Assembly: GCA_015143295.1 (NCBI GenBank)
Contig: CM026570.1
Span: 10,068,047-10,132,046 of the forward strand
Reading direction: 5' to 3'
DNA length: 64,000 bases
Source of the DNA: Tetracentron sinense
Taxonomy: Eukaryota; Streptophyta; Magnoliopsida; Trochodendrales; Trochodendraceae
Shown here piece after piece: positions 23,646 through 34,328 of this stretch. The translations under genes and the position numbers were made by a program. The notes below the pieces were generated by a model that was not told the origin of the DNA, did no database searches, and worked only from the letters and a program-made list of their open reading frames with translations. Each line of letters starts with the position of its first letter. Position 1 is the first letter of the stretch.

Positions 23646-24188
23646 ACAACATGACGTAGTTTTAGTACCATTAGATTATTAGTATTAATATTAGGGTTGT
23701 CAATCTGGCCCTTTGATAAGGGTCCGGCTCTACCTAACCCTTCAAAGCTTGTAAAAATAGAAGATTTTTTTTCCCTTAATAAGGCCCTAGGGTCGGGCTA
23801 GGCCTAATTTTGGAAAGCCCTCTTACTTGAGGGCTGGACTTGGTAAGCACATTACCCTCCCCTCTATTCTATATACTATATATTATATATAATATAATAA
23901 CTTAAAAGACTTATGAAAACATAAGAGACTAAGACTTATTGTGTATGTGTAATAATAGCGTAGATTCATTCTATAATCTTTTAATGTTAATACTTGAAGT
24001 TGTAATGTTTTTCCTAAAAAAAATATCATGTTACTAATACCTACAATTTAATGGTAACAATTGGGAGATGTATTAATTAGGGCTGTCAATTTGGCCCTCC
24101 AACGAGGGTACCTTCTTCGGCCAGGTCTTTGTAACCCAAAATACGAGGGCTATTTTCATCTCTAAAGTCCGAGTTGTGACTGATTTTA

Positions 24189-25401
24189 GGAGAAAATACA
24201 TTTACACCCCTGAGGTTTGATGAAAATACACATAAACCCCCTTAGGTTTCAGAAAATACATTAAATATCCATACTTTTCAAAATAATGACACTTACACCC
24301 TTTCCATCAGTTGACCGTTAATCAACTGACATAATTGGTGATGTTATGTCATTAAGTGGTATGAACTTCCAAATTTGCCCTCTTTTTCTCATGTACGAAG
24401 TTGCCCCCTCATTTTAAATGAAACCAAATCCTCTACGGCCCCTTGAAGTAGCCACGTGTTCCTTTTGACACCCCTTAATTGTATCCATGTGTCCCTTGTC
24501 TACCATATTAATTCTTTATTTAAAATTAAAAAATGTTATTAAGACTTTTTCAATATTAAAATAAAAAAATAAAAAACAAGGATGGGTGGGTGAACCCTAG
24601 GGGTGGGTGAATCTAACCCCATTTAAGGGGTGTTAAAAAGGACACATGGCTACCTCAAGGGGTGATAACCGTAGAGGATTTGAGTTCTTTTTTAAAATTC
24701 CAAAAATATCCTTTATGGTAGAAAAAATAATGAAAGTGGGTAAGGAAGCCTAATGTATTTTCTGAAAACTAGAAGGGTAATTTTGGGAGTGAAATTATTA
24801 TTTTTACCATAAGGGATAGTTTTGGAATTCTTAAAAAGAACCCAAATCATCTACGGTTATCACCCCTTGAGGTAGCCACGTGTCCTTTTTGACACCCCTT
24901 AAATGAGATTAGATTCATCCACCCCTAAGGTTCACCCACACATCCTTGGTTTTTTTTTTTTAAAAAATATTATTTCTTTTTAAAAATATTTTAATATTAA
25001 AAAAGCCTTAATAACAATTTTTTAATTTTAAAAAAAAGAATTAATATGGTAGAAAAGAGACACGTGGATGGGGTGAATGAATCCTAGGGGTGGGTGAATC
25101 TTAACCATAGTTAAGGGGTGTCAAAAGGGACACATGGCTACCTCAAGGGATCGTAGAGGATTTGACTTCATTTAAAAATGAGGGGACAACTTCGTATATA
25201 AGAAAAGAGGGCAAATTTGGAAGTTTGTACCACTTAATGACATGACATCACCAATTCTATGAGTTGACTAATGGTCAACTGATGGAAGAGGTGTAAGTGT
25301 CATTAATTTGAAAAGTAGGAGTACCTAATGTATTTTCTAAAACCTGAGGGGGTCTATGTGTATTTTTGTCAAACCTGAGGAGGTGTAAATGTATTTTCTC
25401 C
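24189..25401. mobile_element. 1.2-kb foldback (long inverted repeat) element
   Basis: The left end GGAGAAAATACATTTACACC and the right end are inverted copies. The inverted similarity continues inwards for most of the length, through blocks such as GGCAAATTTGGAAGTT, TCAACTGATGG, CTCTACGG and GACACCCCTTAA. Flanks CTGATTTTA (24180-24188) and CTGATTTTT (about 25402-25410) agree at eight of nine bases, as in Mutator-like elements. Each arm also holds a smaller foldback (CACGTGTCC...TGACACCCCTTAA to GGGTGGGTGAAYC). Sequence similar to a GGGCTGTCAATTTGGCC element stands on both sides, so it inserted into an older element. Confidence 0.75.
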
Positions 25402-25567
25402 CTGATTTTTAAAAGATTGCCTACTTAAGGACCAGGCTTGGTAAAGATCCAATTGGCCTATTTCAAATATAGGAGGGTTGACAGGGTTCACGTCATGTTG
25501 GTAATTGGTTGAGATGCCTTCTCTGTAGAGAGTTGAATAAGTAGGAACTAGGAAGTTTGCTTTGACT

Positions 25568-27205
25568 TAGGGGTGATATCGAGCCGAGCCGACTAAGTGG
25601 TGTGTTCAAGCTTATTCGTTTATTAAACGAGCTCAGAAATCATATTCAAGCTTGACTCGTTTATTAGATAAACGAGCTCAAACTTTACTAACCGAACTCG
25701 AGCCGAGCTTGAATATTTCACGAGCAACTTGTTTTTATTGGATATAACTATTTATATTAGGTAAAAATTTCACTTTATTATCCTAGGCAAAGAAATCACA
25801 GTGTTAACTAAAATTTTAGTATAAAATTATAATTATATAAATGGTATTCTTATCATATAAAATTAGCGGAATGCACGTGCCCAGTCCTAATGAGTACAAC
25901 CAAATGACGGTCTTAAAAAACATAAAATTAATAAATTTGTCATTCGATACATGAACATATTTTCTAAATTTTAGGATGATCTGCTAGATCTAATATAACA
26001 AACATCAAATAAAAAAAAACATATGAACACAAATTATCAACTAAATTCAAAAATATATTAATGACAATGAACAATAACAAATAATCAGTAACTCTAGATC
26101 CAAATATACATGATTATTCTTGTGAGGTGCTTCGGGCTTCAAATCTTAAACAACCCTCTTGATCTCTTTTAAATATCTAGAAAAAAAAATTGTTATTTTT
26201 TTTAGTTTCGTTTTATGGTTAGGCCACAACCCTGGTAGTTAGTTAGAGTTATGTTAGAAATTAATGGTGGATCGCAACTGCCACACCCTCTTGTACTTGA
26301 ACCTAAGTCCTCTCACTCATAAAGGAGAGATACGGCCTACCACTGGACCAAAGCCATAAGACATGGGTATACCTTAGGTTGGGCACCCTAACCCAATGGC
26401 TTTCTAGACAGATTGATATTAGATAAATAATGTATAAAAAATTAAGTTAGATAAATAATAATTTATAAATAAGGATAAGCATTGTTAACCCCAATTTATT
26501 TGCATTAACCAATTTAAATTAGATAAATAATATATATAAAAAAGAAATTAAGGTTAGTATTAATTTTTAGTTGTTTTTTTCTAAAAATTAAAGGTTAATG
26601 CATGAACCTCCGTTAGTGGGTGTTAAAAAGGGAAAAGCAGACCAATGAGGACTGGTATTCCGCTAAGTAACTCCTTTTGTAACAGTAATTATGTGAATAC
26701 CGGCCCGTTATACACTACTAATGAGAGAGTGAGGGTGTACCAAGATAGATTGGTACATCTATTTGCATCTAATCAAAAAAAATGGGGGAGTATGTGCATC
26801 CAACGGGTACATCTCCCCCTCTCTCATCTCTGTACCTCCCAAACATTCTCTCTCCCCTTACCTCTCCTCATTTGGCATCCTTATCCTCTCCCATTTTGCC
26901 TCTCACGTTTTTACGTGGTGGAGAGGAATGTATTAGTCATACTAGTATATAATATATATACTTAATTTTAATATTTAAATGAAATAAGTATATTTTAAAT
27001 ATTTTAGTAGTTTAATATGTATATATAATTGAACCGAACTTTTATCGAGTCAAGCAAGGGTGTGTTCAAGCTTGACTCATTTATTAAAGGAGTTCAAAAA
27101 TAGTGTTCAAGCTCAGCTCGTTTACTAAATAAACGAACGATACCCGAGCTTTTAACGAGCCGATCCCAATTAGTTCACGAACATTTTGTTCAATAACCAC
27201 CCCTA
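25568..27205. mobile_element. Composite GAGCC-rich element region with hAT-like ends
   Basis: The left end TAGGGGTGATATCGAGCCGA and the right end (minus strand TAGGGGTGGTTATTGAAC) share TAGGGGTG. Between them GAGCTCGAAC-type motifs lie near both ends, with AT-rich DNA, a family B SINE (26215-26360) and unrelated sequence inside. Flanking 8-mers do not match, so this may be two elements or a rearranged one. The frame at 26645-26965 is not convincing as a gene. Confidence 0.4.
26215..26360 (-). mobile_element. SINE, family B (minus orientation)
   Basis: Minus-strand CTTTGGTCCAGTGGTAGGCC resembles the A box region of family B; GTTCAAGTACAAG and the CTAACTAACTACC stretch follow. Divergent from the other copies. 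Confidence 0.5.
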
Positions 27206-27228
27206 CCCATACTAGGTGGTGCTCGAAA

Positions 27229-27826
27229 TTTGGGGGTGTAAACGAGCCGAGTTGAGCCGAGCTAGGTGCTGCTCAAGCTTGGCTCGTGACTTATATATGC
27301 TGGCTCAAGCTCGTCTCGAGCCCAATTTGAGCCCTTGAATGCTAGCTTGAGCTCGGCTTGTCTAGCCAGCTCGCGAGCTTGCACTATTGTTTTAGGCTCG
27401 TTCATATTAACAAAAATAATTCGAATCAAAATCCTAAGAGTAAACATGCTCATCAGTCCCTCCCAAAAAAAAAAAAACTTAAAAACTGAACATAGTCATT
27501 CTCGTGAGTCTAATTGAAGAAATATGATATAGAGAATCTATAAATTTTGAAAAGATGAAATTACCTTTTAAGTTTTACCTCAACAAAATATTATATTTAA
27601 GTTTCTTAAATTTTATGTGAAAACTAATATAATTAGGGTATTATAAGTAATACAGTAAAATTAATCGAGCCGAGCCGATCATTGCTTGTGTTCGGCTTGA
27701 TTAACTAACGAGCTCAATCATTTAGCTTGACTCAGCTCAACGAGCTCAAATACCCAACTCAAGCTCGGCTCATTTTAAGACAAATCGAGCTAGCTCACAA
27801 GCTGACTTAGCTCATTGACAGCCCTA
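27229..27826. mobile_element. hAT-type MITE rich in GAGCCGAGC
   Basis: The left end reads GGGGGTGTAAACGAGCCGAG and the right end, minus strand, TAGGGCTGTCAATGAGC. Flanks GCTCGAAA (27221-27228) and GCTCGAAG (27827-27834) agree at seven of eight bases. GAGCTCGGCT motifs occur in both orientations near the ends with an AT-rich centre. Confidence 0.75.
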
Positions 27827-28118
27827 GCTCGAAGGCAACCATCCACCTGAAAAGCGTTCTTATTGTTCTTTTCTGTTTTTCGGTAAATGAGATGTAGTGT
27901 CATTAGTCTCATGAATGATACCAAAAATGGAAAGTAATTAAAAACTCCCACTAGTACCTACTACCTACAAGAGTTGAACTGTTGAATTGAAAATCCAATG
28001 GCGCCATGTTTGCACATGCTTTAAATGATGGGCCCCACTTAATGTTTGAGACCATTGGATTGAACCATCGGATTTTCAATCTAATGTTCCAGCTCTTTAT
28101 GGTAGGTACTATCGAGAG

Positions 28119-28559
28119 CAATGTTAACTGGTTCGTCGGTTCGCTCTATTCGAATTTGGGTTCGCAATTCGCCACTCTAGAGTGAACCCAGTTTGCTAGG
28201 GGTAGGATGAGATAGTTCGTTTCTCGGTTCGTTCAGTTCTTTAGTTTGGTTCACTTATATATATATATATATATATATATAGTGTAAATAAATATATTAT
28301 AAATATTTAATTTTAAAAAAAGTATTAAAAAATAGGTTATTTAAAAAAAAATTAAAAAATAGGTTTTATGACCGGTTTGCAAACCCAGAAAACAATTTCG
28401 CCGAACCCGAACAAAAAGTTCGTCAAACCAAAGCTATTGGGTTCAGGTAGTAGGTTTGTTCAATTTCACGAACCCAAACGAACCGAACCGATAACTGGTT
28501 TCGGAGCGAACCAGTTCGCGGTTCGCACTAGTAGGCAGCAAATTAACTAGGTAACCTTG
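28119..28559. mobile_element. hAT-type MITE, GTTACC family, copy 2
   Basis: Perfect 8-bp target duplication ATCGAGAG at 28111-28118 and 28560-28567. Ends are CAATGTTAACTGGTTCG and, on the minus strand, CAAGGTTACCTAGTTAA. Same AGCGAACC-lined structure as 1414-1830. A (TA)n run at 28256-28281 lies in the middle. Confidence 0.83.
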
Positions 28560-29235
28560 ATCGAGAGTTTTAAATTACTTCCCTAAAAAAATTACTCAGG
28601 AAATTGAGTGGATACCAACTGGATTTTTTGTAATGCAAAGCAGAACTACATAAAGATATAATCAAACAAAATGTGCATTTGAAATGTAAAAAAAAAAAAG
28701 TACTTTGATTCAAATGTTCTTAATAGAGTGAAGGAAACCTTTTGTAAACGGAATGGGCTTATCCAAAAATATAAAATGAAAACCCAAGCCCGCCCCCATT
28801 GACACCCACTAGTGTAACTACCCTGTATTCATGCACACATGCAGCTCCTTGCCGCATGATTAAGCCAGTTAAACCGACCCTCCAATGAAGGTGTCCGCGG
28901 GGCCATCGAAGGCCCTTAAAATGGAGGGCATTTTTGCTCCCAAGGCCTGCGGGTTAGGTAGGGTCCAAAATCTATAGACCTTCTTACATGAGGGCTTGCC
29001 TAGACAACACCTTATAGAGCCTGGCTTGGCCTGACTGTAAAAACTATATATACAGTATATATTATACATAAATTATATATTACATAATGAATTAGTCTAC
29101 GGATATTCCCAAAGTGTACTTCAATATATACTCTTAAATCCTAACCGTTTATCCTAATTATTAAATAGTTAAAATTAGAGCTGATGTGACATTAGAAAAA
29201 GCAAAATTAGCCAATTCAAATTCTGGCCCTTAGTA
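28560..29235. other. No gene; fragment of a GGGCTGTCAA-type element at 28870-29050
   Basis: ACCCTCCAATGAAGG and GAGGGCTTGCC stretches match the family seen at 23690-23850 and 24079-24180. Nothing else was recognised. Confidence 0.4.
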
Positions 29236-29366
29236 CACACCATGGGCCTGTCCTAGTGTTAGTATATCTCCATTTGGGGAGGTGTGTTCGAGTCTTGGTG
29301 TGGCTGTTGATGCCACCATGAGTGCTAACCCCCTAACCCCTAACCTAGGTAAATATATGGTTAAGA
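29236..29366 (+). mobile_element. tRNA-derived SINE, family B
   Basis: CACACCATGGGCCTGTCCTA start, then TCCATTTGGGGAGG, a B-box-like GTTCGAGTCTTGG and the CTAACCCCTAACC body. The promoter boxes are better kept here than in the 11.7-kb copy. Confidence 0.7.
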
Positions 29367-29594
29367 TTAGGGTCAATTGATGAAGCCTATAGATCGGTAG
29401 GATGACAGAGGTGAGCCTATCTCTCTCAGCCTCACAAGGCACACCTTTTCACTTCCCTCATGTGGTTGCTCTTCTGATTGCATTGCCCAACCCAAACTTG
29501 ATCAAGGAGAGTTGACGTTAGGTAGGCAGTTGTGGTTAGTGGAAGAAAAAAAATTTATGATATAACTACTGTGACAAAAAAAAAAAAATTTTGA

Positions 29595-29925
29595 GTCTTC
29601 AGGTACGGCCTGGCCCAAACCCGGCCTTTCAGGTCCTCCAACCATCTGGCCCAAAGGGCTCTCAAAATTAGCTCATCATCTGGCCCAAAGGGCTCTCAAA
29701 ATTAGCATAGATAACTTTGTAAACCAAGCCAATGGTCCTGACATCAGGGATTCCCTGCCAGGAGCAGGGACCTCTATTGAATGAAATTATCTTACAATCA
29801 AAAAAAAAAAAGGTCCTCCAACGACATGGGTTGTGCTAAGGCCTCACCCTTATAAGTGAGGATTGGGCTTGGATAGAGAGGCCAAGCCAGGCCCGCCCGG
29901 CCTGACCGAGCCCATTGACAGCCCT
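29595..29925. mobile_element. GGCCCGG-rich hAT-like element fragment
   Basis: Starts near GGTACGGCCTGGCCCAAACC and ends CGAGCCCATTGACAGCCCTA. CATCTGGCCCAAAGGGCTCT is duplicated in tandem at about 29642 and 29677, and the element is interrupted near 29700-29810 by unrelated DNA with an A-run. Ends are worn. Confidence 0.5.
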
Positions 29926-30232
29926 ACTCGTGGTGGGCCAGTTCCTTGTTTAAAAATTATTGAATGAATATTACTATTAATAAGCCTGATCAATCATAAT
30001 GGTTTACAAATTGGATGGCTGTGATCCCTTCTATCGTCTATATTCTTAACCTTCAGATTTTAATTGTAGGTCTAAGTAGTTACTAAGAAAAGTATATCAT
30101 TAGCTAAGCCTTGTTTAGGTAGAGAATTTTTTTTTAAAAAATGGTCAGCAATTACTCCCATGATTTTGTTACAATGTTAAATCAAAATCAAAATCAAAAC
30201 CAAACCCAGCCGTCTTAACAGTATCAACAAAA

Positions 30233-30414
30233 CACCCCGCCCTCTTGCGTCAGTGGTTGGGGTGTGGCCTCCAGAGGTGGGAGGTCAGGGGATCGAATCC
30301 CCTCGGATATGAGTTGCAAGAACTCCCCTGTCCAATGCTAACCCCTAACAGCCTAATCGATTTAAGATTATTAAAGTAGGTACATGATAACTCGAGGAAA
30401 AAAAAAGAAAAAAA
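30233..30414 (+). mobile_element. tRNA-derived SINE, family A (best-preserved copy)
   Basis: CACCCCGCCCTCTTGCGTCA start, A-box-like CAGTGGTTGGGGTGTGGCC, a near-consensus B box in GGGATCGAATCCCC, the GCAAGAACTCCCCTGTCCAA block and a poly-A tail at about 30397-30414. This copy shows most clearly that the family is tRNA-derived. Confidence 0.8.
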
Positions 30415-30839
30415 CGTATCGACAAAACAAAACATGGAAACACTGAGCAATCATTCGCCACTATAACCTCACTGATTTGGTCTTTACAAAACTCTCTTCT
30501 CTCGTGAGTGATGAACAGGATACTCAGTTTAAACTTGAGTAGTGATCACATTAGTCACCGTGTGTTCTTTTGTCAATTTTAACCTTGGTTAAGTTTAATT
30601 AAATTAATATTAAGATTTTTATTTTTAAAAAAACTAGGGTTGGATTGCTTAACTTTAGGAGTGAGTAAATCTTAATCACAGTAGTTGATGAGAGTAAAAA
30701 AAAAAAAAAAAAAGGCGTGAACCAATGAAGAAGGGCATATGGTTACATAAATGCAACCCCAAGTAAGCTAAGCATTTTCCATAAATTAGTTTTAAACACG
30801 AGAAAATCTTGAATTACAGCTCGTCAGATACTGCCACGC

Positions 30840-30965
30840 CGGTAGGCTCGTGAACCACGCGTGGCTGCTGCCAAGTCAGTTCCTGGAGACACGTGATTCA
30901 GACACGTGTTTTTAGTACGAGTCCAAGTAAGTACCCACGACGTGTCAGCCTGTTCCAGCTTCTAT
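30840..30965. promoter_or_regulatory. Cluster of ACGT-core motifs
   Basis: Within about 125 bp there is AACCACGCGTGG, GACACGTGATTC, GACACGTGTTTT and CGACGTGTCAGC, which are G-box or ABRE type cores in a locally GC-richer segment. In promoters such clusters bind bZIP or bHLH factors. No gene was recognised next to it, so it may be a stray promoter remnant or a distal element. Confidence 0.4.
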
Positions 30966-31173
30966 CTAATCTTTCCCGTGAGCTCTGGTCCTGAGGCGTG
31001 GACCCACTCGTACTCTGCACTTCAGTTAATCATCCCTCCTCGCGCCCAATAGTGGGCAGTCCGAGGGCCCACAAAGGCTAATCATAATCTCATTGATTAA
31101 GATGTTATTATAAAGAAAATAGAATTCTTATGAGAAAACATCATCTGCTTGAGCATGATAAACACCTTAGTTT

Positions 31174-31350
31174 CACACCAGCGCTTTGTCCCAATGGTAG
31201 TGTATCACCTGTTTTGGGAGGAGGTACAGAGTTCTATTCTCGAGAAGGTGAGAGTTTGTATATACTCTCCACCCACCCACTAACTGAAGAGATACTAACA
31301 CCTAACTAGCATTACAACCTAAACGTATATCTCAAACCAAAAAAAAAGAA
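31174..31350 (+). mobile_element. tRNA-derived SINE, family B
   Basis: CACACCAGCGCTTTGTCCCA start, then CAATGGTAGTGTATCACC, a decayed B box around GAGTTCTATTCTC, CTAACACCTAACTAG and a short A tail. Confidence 0.7.
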
Positions 31351-31383
31351 ACACTTTAGTTCAATCTGTGCTGCCAAAAAACC

Positions 31384-31496
31384 CCAGGGTGTAGCTCAGT
31401 GGCTGAATTGAGATCCTTTAATATCGGTTGTATGGAATGGGGTATTCCCTATGCCGCATGTGAGACTAATCTGAGTCTATACAATAAAAAAAAAAC
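31384..31496 (+). mobile_element. tRNA-derived SINE, family D
   Basis: CCAGGGTGTAGCTCAGTGGC contains a near-perfect tRNA A box (TAGCTCAGTGG). The B-box region is weak, and the element ends in ATAAAAAAAAA. It cannot fold as a functional tRNA in my reading. Confidence 0.6.
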
Positions 31497-31499
31497 TAT

Positions 31500-32379
31500 G
31501 CTGCCAATGGAATAATTAAAGTAGATATTGATTTAATTGCAGATATGTCAGATTGGATCCGCATCTTAATTTTTAATTTTGAATGTAATCAGGTCAAATT
31601 TGGATTTATATGATCAAATTCAATTACATATCTTTTTTCACATTTATTTAAAATGTTAAATCAGTTATACAAAAAAATTCTTGATTTTTTTTGTATATAC
31701 TTAAAAATTAATTTCTGAAATTTAATATTAATCTAATCCAACTCGAATCTTAACTTAGATAATTGAATTCAAATTTGAATATGATAAATCCAATTCGAAT
31801 TTAATCCGCTTAAAACCCTAATCTATCATGAGTAAATGATTTATCAGCTTTGAAACACGCTGTTGGGAACTTTCAGACTAGCAGCACATAGGCATCTTGC
31901 AGTGCGGCTTCGCAGCAATGGCCGTTGCAGCTTGCAACCTAACTAGCCCATGTTGCACACGCGTTTGGTCATGTCAGCATCAACTATCTCCTAATAAATT
32001 TTGGATTTTGCTAGTCCCAGACGCAAATATGGGAGATGTCTAAGATTTTCTTTTTGAGTTTTACATTTTAAACCTTTAAAATAAGGGAAATAGTTAACGG
32101 ACTCATGAATCTCATTTGCTAGCCTAAGACATTTACCAGGTGGATGCCCATCTCTTAATGCTGACCAACCTATCACTACTCTTAAAATAATAAAAGTTCT
32201 CCACGTCCACGTGTTAGCCTCAACTTGCGTCTACAAAAAATTTTGGAGTAAATTACGCTTGGGTTGGCACTCATGAATTTTTACTTTTATGATTTAAAAT
32301 CTAACAATGTGTTGATATGTCAGCAATACATTGGTTGGCACTATTGCAAGCTGCATTGACCACATCTCTCCCTCGATAA
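31500..32379. other. No recognised gene (31500-32379)
   Basis: AT-rich. TTTTGCTAGTCCCAGACGCA near 32005 and TTGCGTCTACAAAAAATTTT near 32225 suggest the inverted ends of a small element, not resolved further. Confidence 0.35.
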
Positions 32380-32560
32380 CACCCTGCCTCTTCCACCAAT
32401 GGTGGGGTGTGGCCTCTCTGGGTGTGGCCTCTGTTGAAGGAGGTATGAGGATCCAATCCCCCAAGTGACGAGTCCGCAATAGATCCAATCTCCCAAGCTA
32501 AAAGCATTAACCATTGTTCTAATCACTAACCGTAGTTAAATGATACGCTAAAAAAAAAAT
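32380..32560 (+). mobile_element. tRNA-derived SINE, family A, with internal duplication
   Basis: CACCCTGCCTCTTCCACCAA start. The GGGTGTGGCCTCT segment appears twice in a row, followed by GGATCCAATCCCC and an A-rich tail. The three overlapping minus-strand frames here are chance frames in this repeat. Confidence 0.7.
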
Positions 32561-33897
32561 AGCGTTTAAAAACGTGGGGGAGCTCCACCTCATATTTTTA
32601 TTTATTTATTTTACGCTCTCTGGTTAGTAGAGTTTGTATTGTTCTAAAAGAGTGGAGAAATCAACCATGTACACCCTTACGAGACTAGATTTCCGACCTA
32701 ACATGTGGTGCTGATGCATACACATTTGGCAAAGACGCTTCCATGCTCCACCTCATATTTAAACTCTTCAAAATTATGCAAGTAGCGGCCTTTACTGGAG
32801 CATATATGTTGAGTTTTTTCATAGGAAAATTATGAAAATATTTCTTTAGACAGACTATATATATATAAAGGGTAAGGGTAAAAAGTGTACCTTAATAATT
32901 CTTTGTTGTTTTCTCTGTTAATTCTTCCCCAAGGTCAACTAAGATGGTATTTTTTTTTTTTTTTTGAGTGATTTCAGTTTTATCGGTGTTTATTGGATAA
33001 GGCTGTTTGAGTTTTCATAAAACTAAGAATTCATGGTTGATGTCTCGTATTGCAAATCATCACTGGATAATAAAAATTTGACTTAAACCTTTTTTTTTTT
33101 TATCAGTTATCATTTATTTAGGTTAGTAAGCGTAAGTTAAGAGTTAGGTTAGTATAAATAATGAGTTATTCAACCGCCACACGCCCAAAGGAACAAACGT
33201 CTAACCAACAGAGCAAGTCAGAAGACGTAGGAAGACTGGCTATGAGGTGAATAACATCACTATTACATTACCCCCATTCAAGTATGCACATCTACTCATT
33301 GCAATACATGTTTCAATGCAGGCCTCGGCCCATTTGATACGATGCAAGCGTTCCATTCAGTCACAGCCCTAAACAGCTTAAGGCAAAGCCCAAGTCCAAT
33401 TCAAGACTAATTCATTAGACACAGGAAGGGCATAAGCTTTTTTTTTATCCAAGACAAGCTAAATACCAAATTCAAGTCCAAATCCGGCATTGGGCAAAGG
33501 GTACTTAGGGGAGTGCCAAACTTATGGATGCAAATTTTGATATATATATATATATATACTTATTTCTTATGATCCAGAGAGAGAATCTGAGAATAGAAGG
33601 ACCCGTGAATAAGGTATGGCCCGCATTGGTTTTCTTTCCCATTCATCAATATGTCTCTGAGCATATATAATATAGAAGAGAGAGAAAAGTGTAAGAACAA
33701 ATGAACGACCACAAGAGAAGGCTATCATAATAGTATCTTTTTGTAGAAAAGTAAACCTCCCTCCTTCCCCTTCTCAAAGAAAGAAAAAAAAAGGGGGGGG
33801 ATATTCCCATGGTCGTTTTTATTAGTGGAGATGGGTAATTCAGTTCTAAACAAATATATATCATATCTCTCTCTAACACAAGGAAGGTGGTGTAAGG
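32561..33897. other. No recognised gene (32561-33897)
   Basis: AT-rich with poly-T runs near 32948 and 33090 and a (TA)n run at 33539-33559. The frame at 33646-33879 is A/T-driven. Confidence 0.4.
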
Positions 33898-34328
33898 TGT
33901 TGGTGTGTATTTAATTGTCTAATACCACTCCTAAAGGAAATCTCTTTCTTTATTTTTTCCTTTACTACCATTGAACTTTAGTATTCTATTATTCTAGATA
34001 TAAATAATATAGTAATTGTCATGTTAGACAAAAGTTTTGTGGAGAGGTCATGTATTCAGTTTGAGTTAGACTCCAATACTATCACTTAGACTGGGTATTT
34101 GTCTTATTGTACTGTGTTATTTTGGGTACTGGGCCGTATGTAGCTTAGGGTTTTAAGAGAGATTGTTGAGTTTATGAGAACTGAGAGAGGAGAGAATCCT
34201 TGTAACCTTTGCTTGTAACTAGTGAAGGAGATGATCATCTCCGTGGATGTAGCCCACATTAGGTGAACCACGCAAATCGTGTGTTTTTTTGCGCGTGTTT
34301 GATTTGATTTGCAACTTTATTTTCAACA
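33898..34328 (+). mobile_element. Probable Copia solo LTR
   Basis: It starts TGTTGGTGTGTATTTAATTG and ends TTATTTTCAACA. The 3' part (GTGAACCACGCAAATCGTGT followed by TTGATTTG) is typical of plant Copia LTRs. I found no matching 5-bp flanks and no internal domain, so the boundaries are tentative. Confidence 0.5.

Noticed and set aside
31384..31496. Possible functional tRNA gene from the TAGCTCAGTGG A box
   Set aside because: No proper B box, anticodon arm or acceptor pairing; the A-rich tail indicates a SINE.
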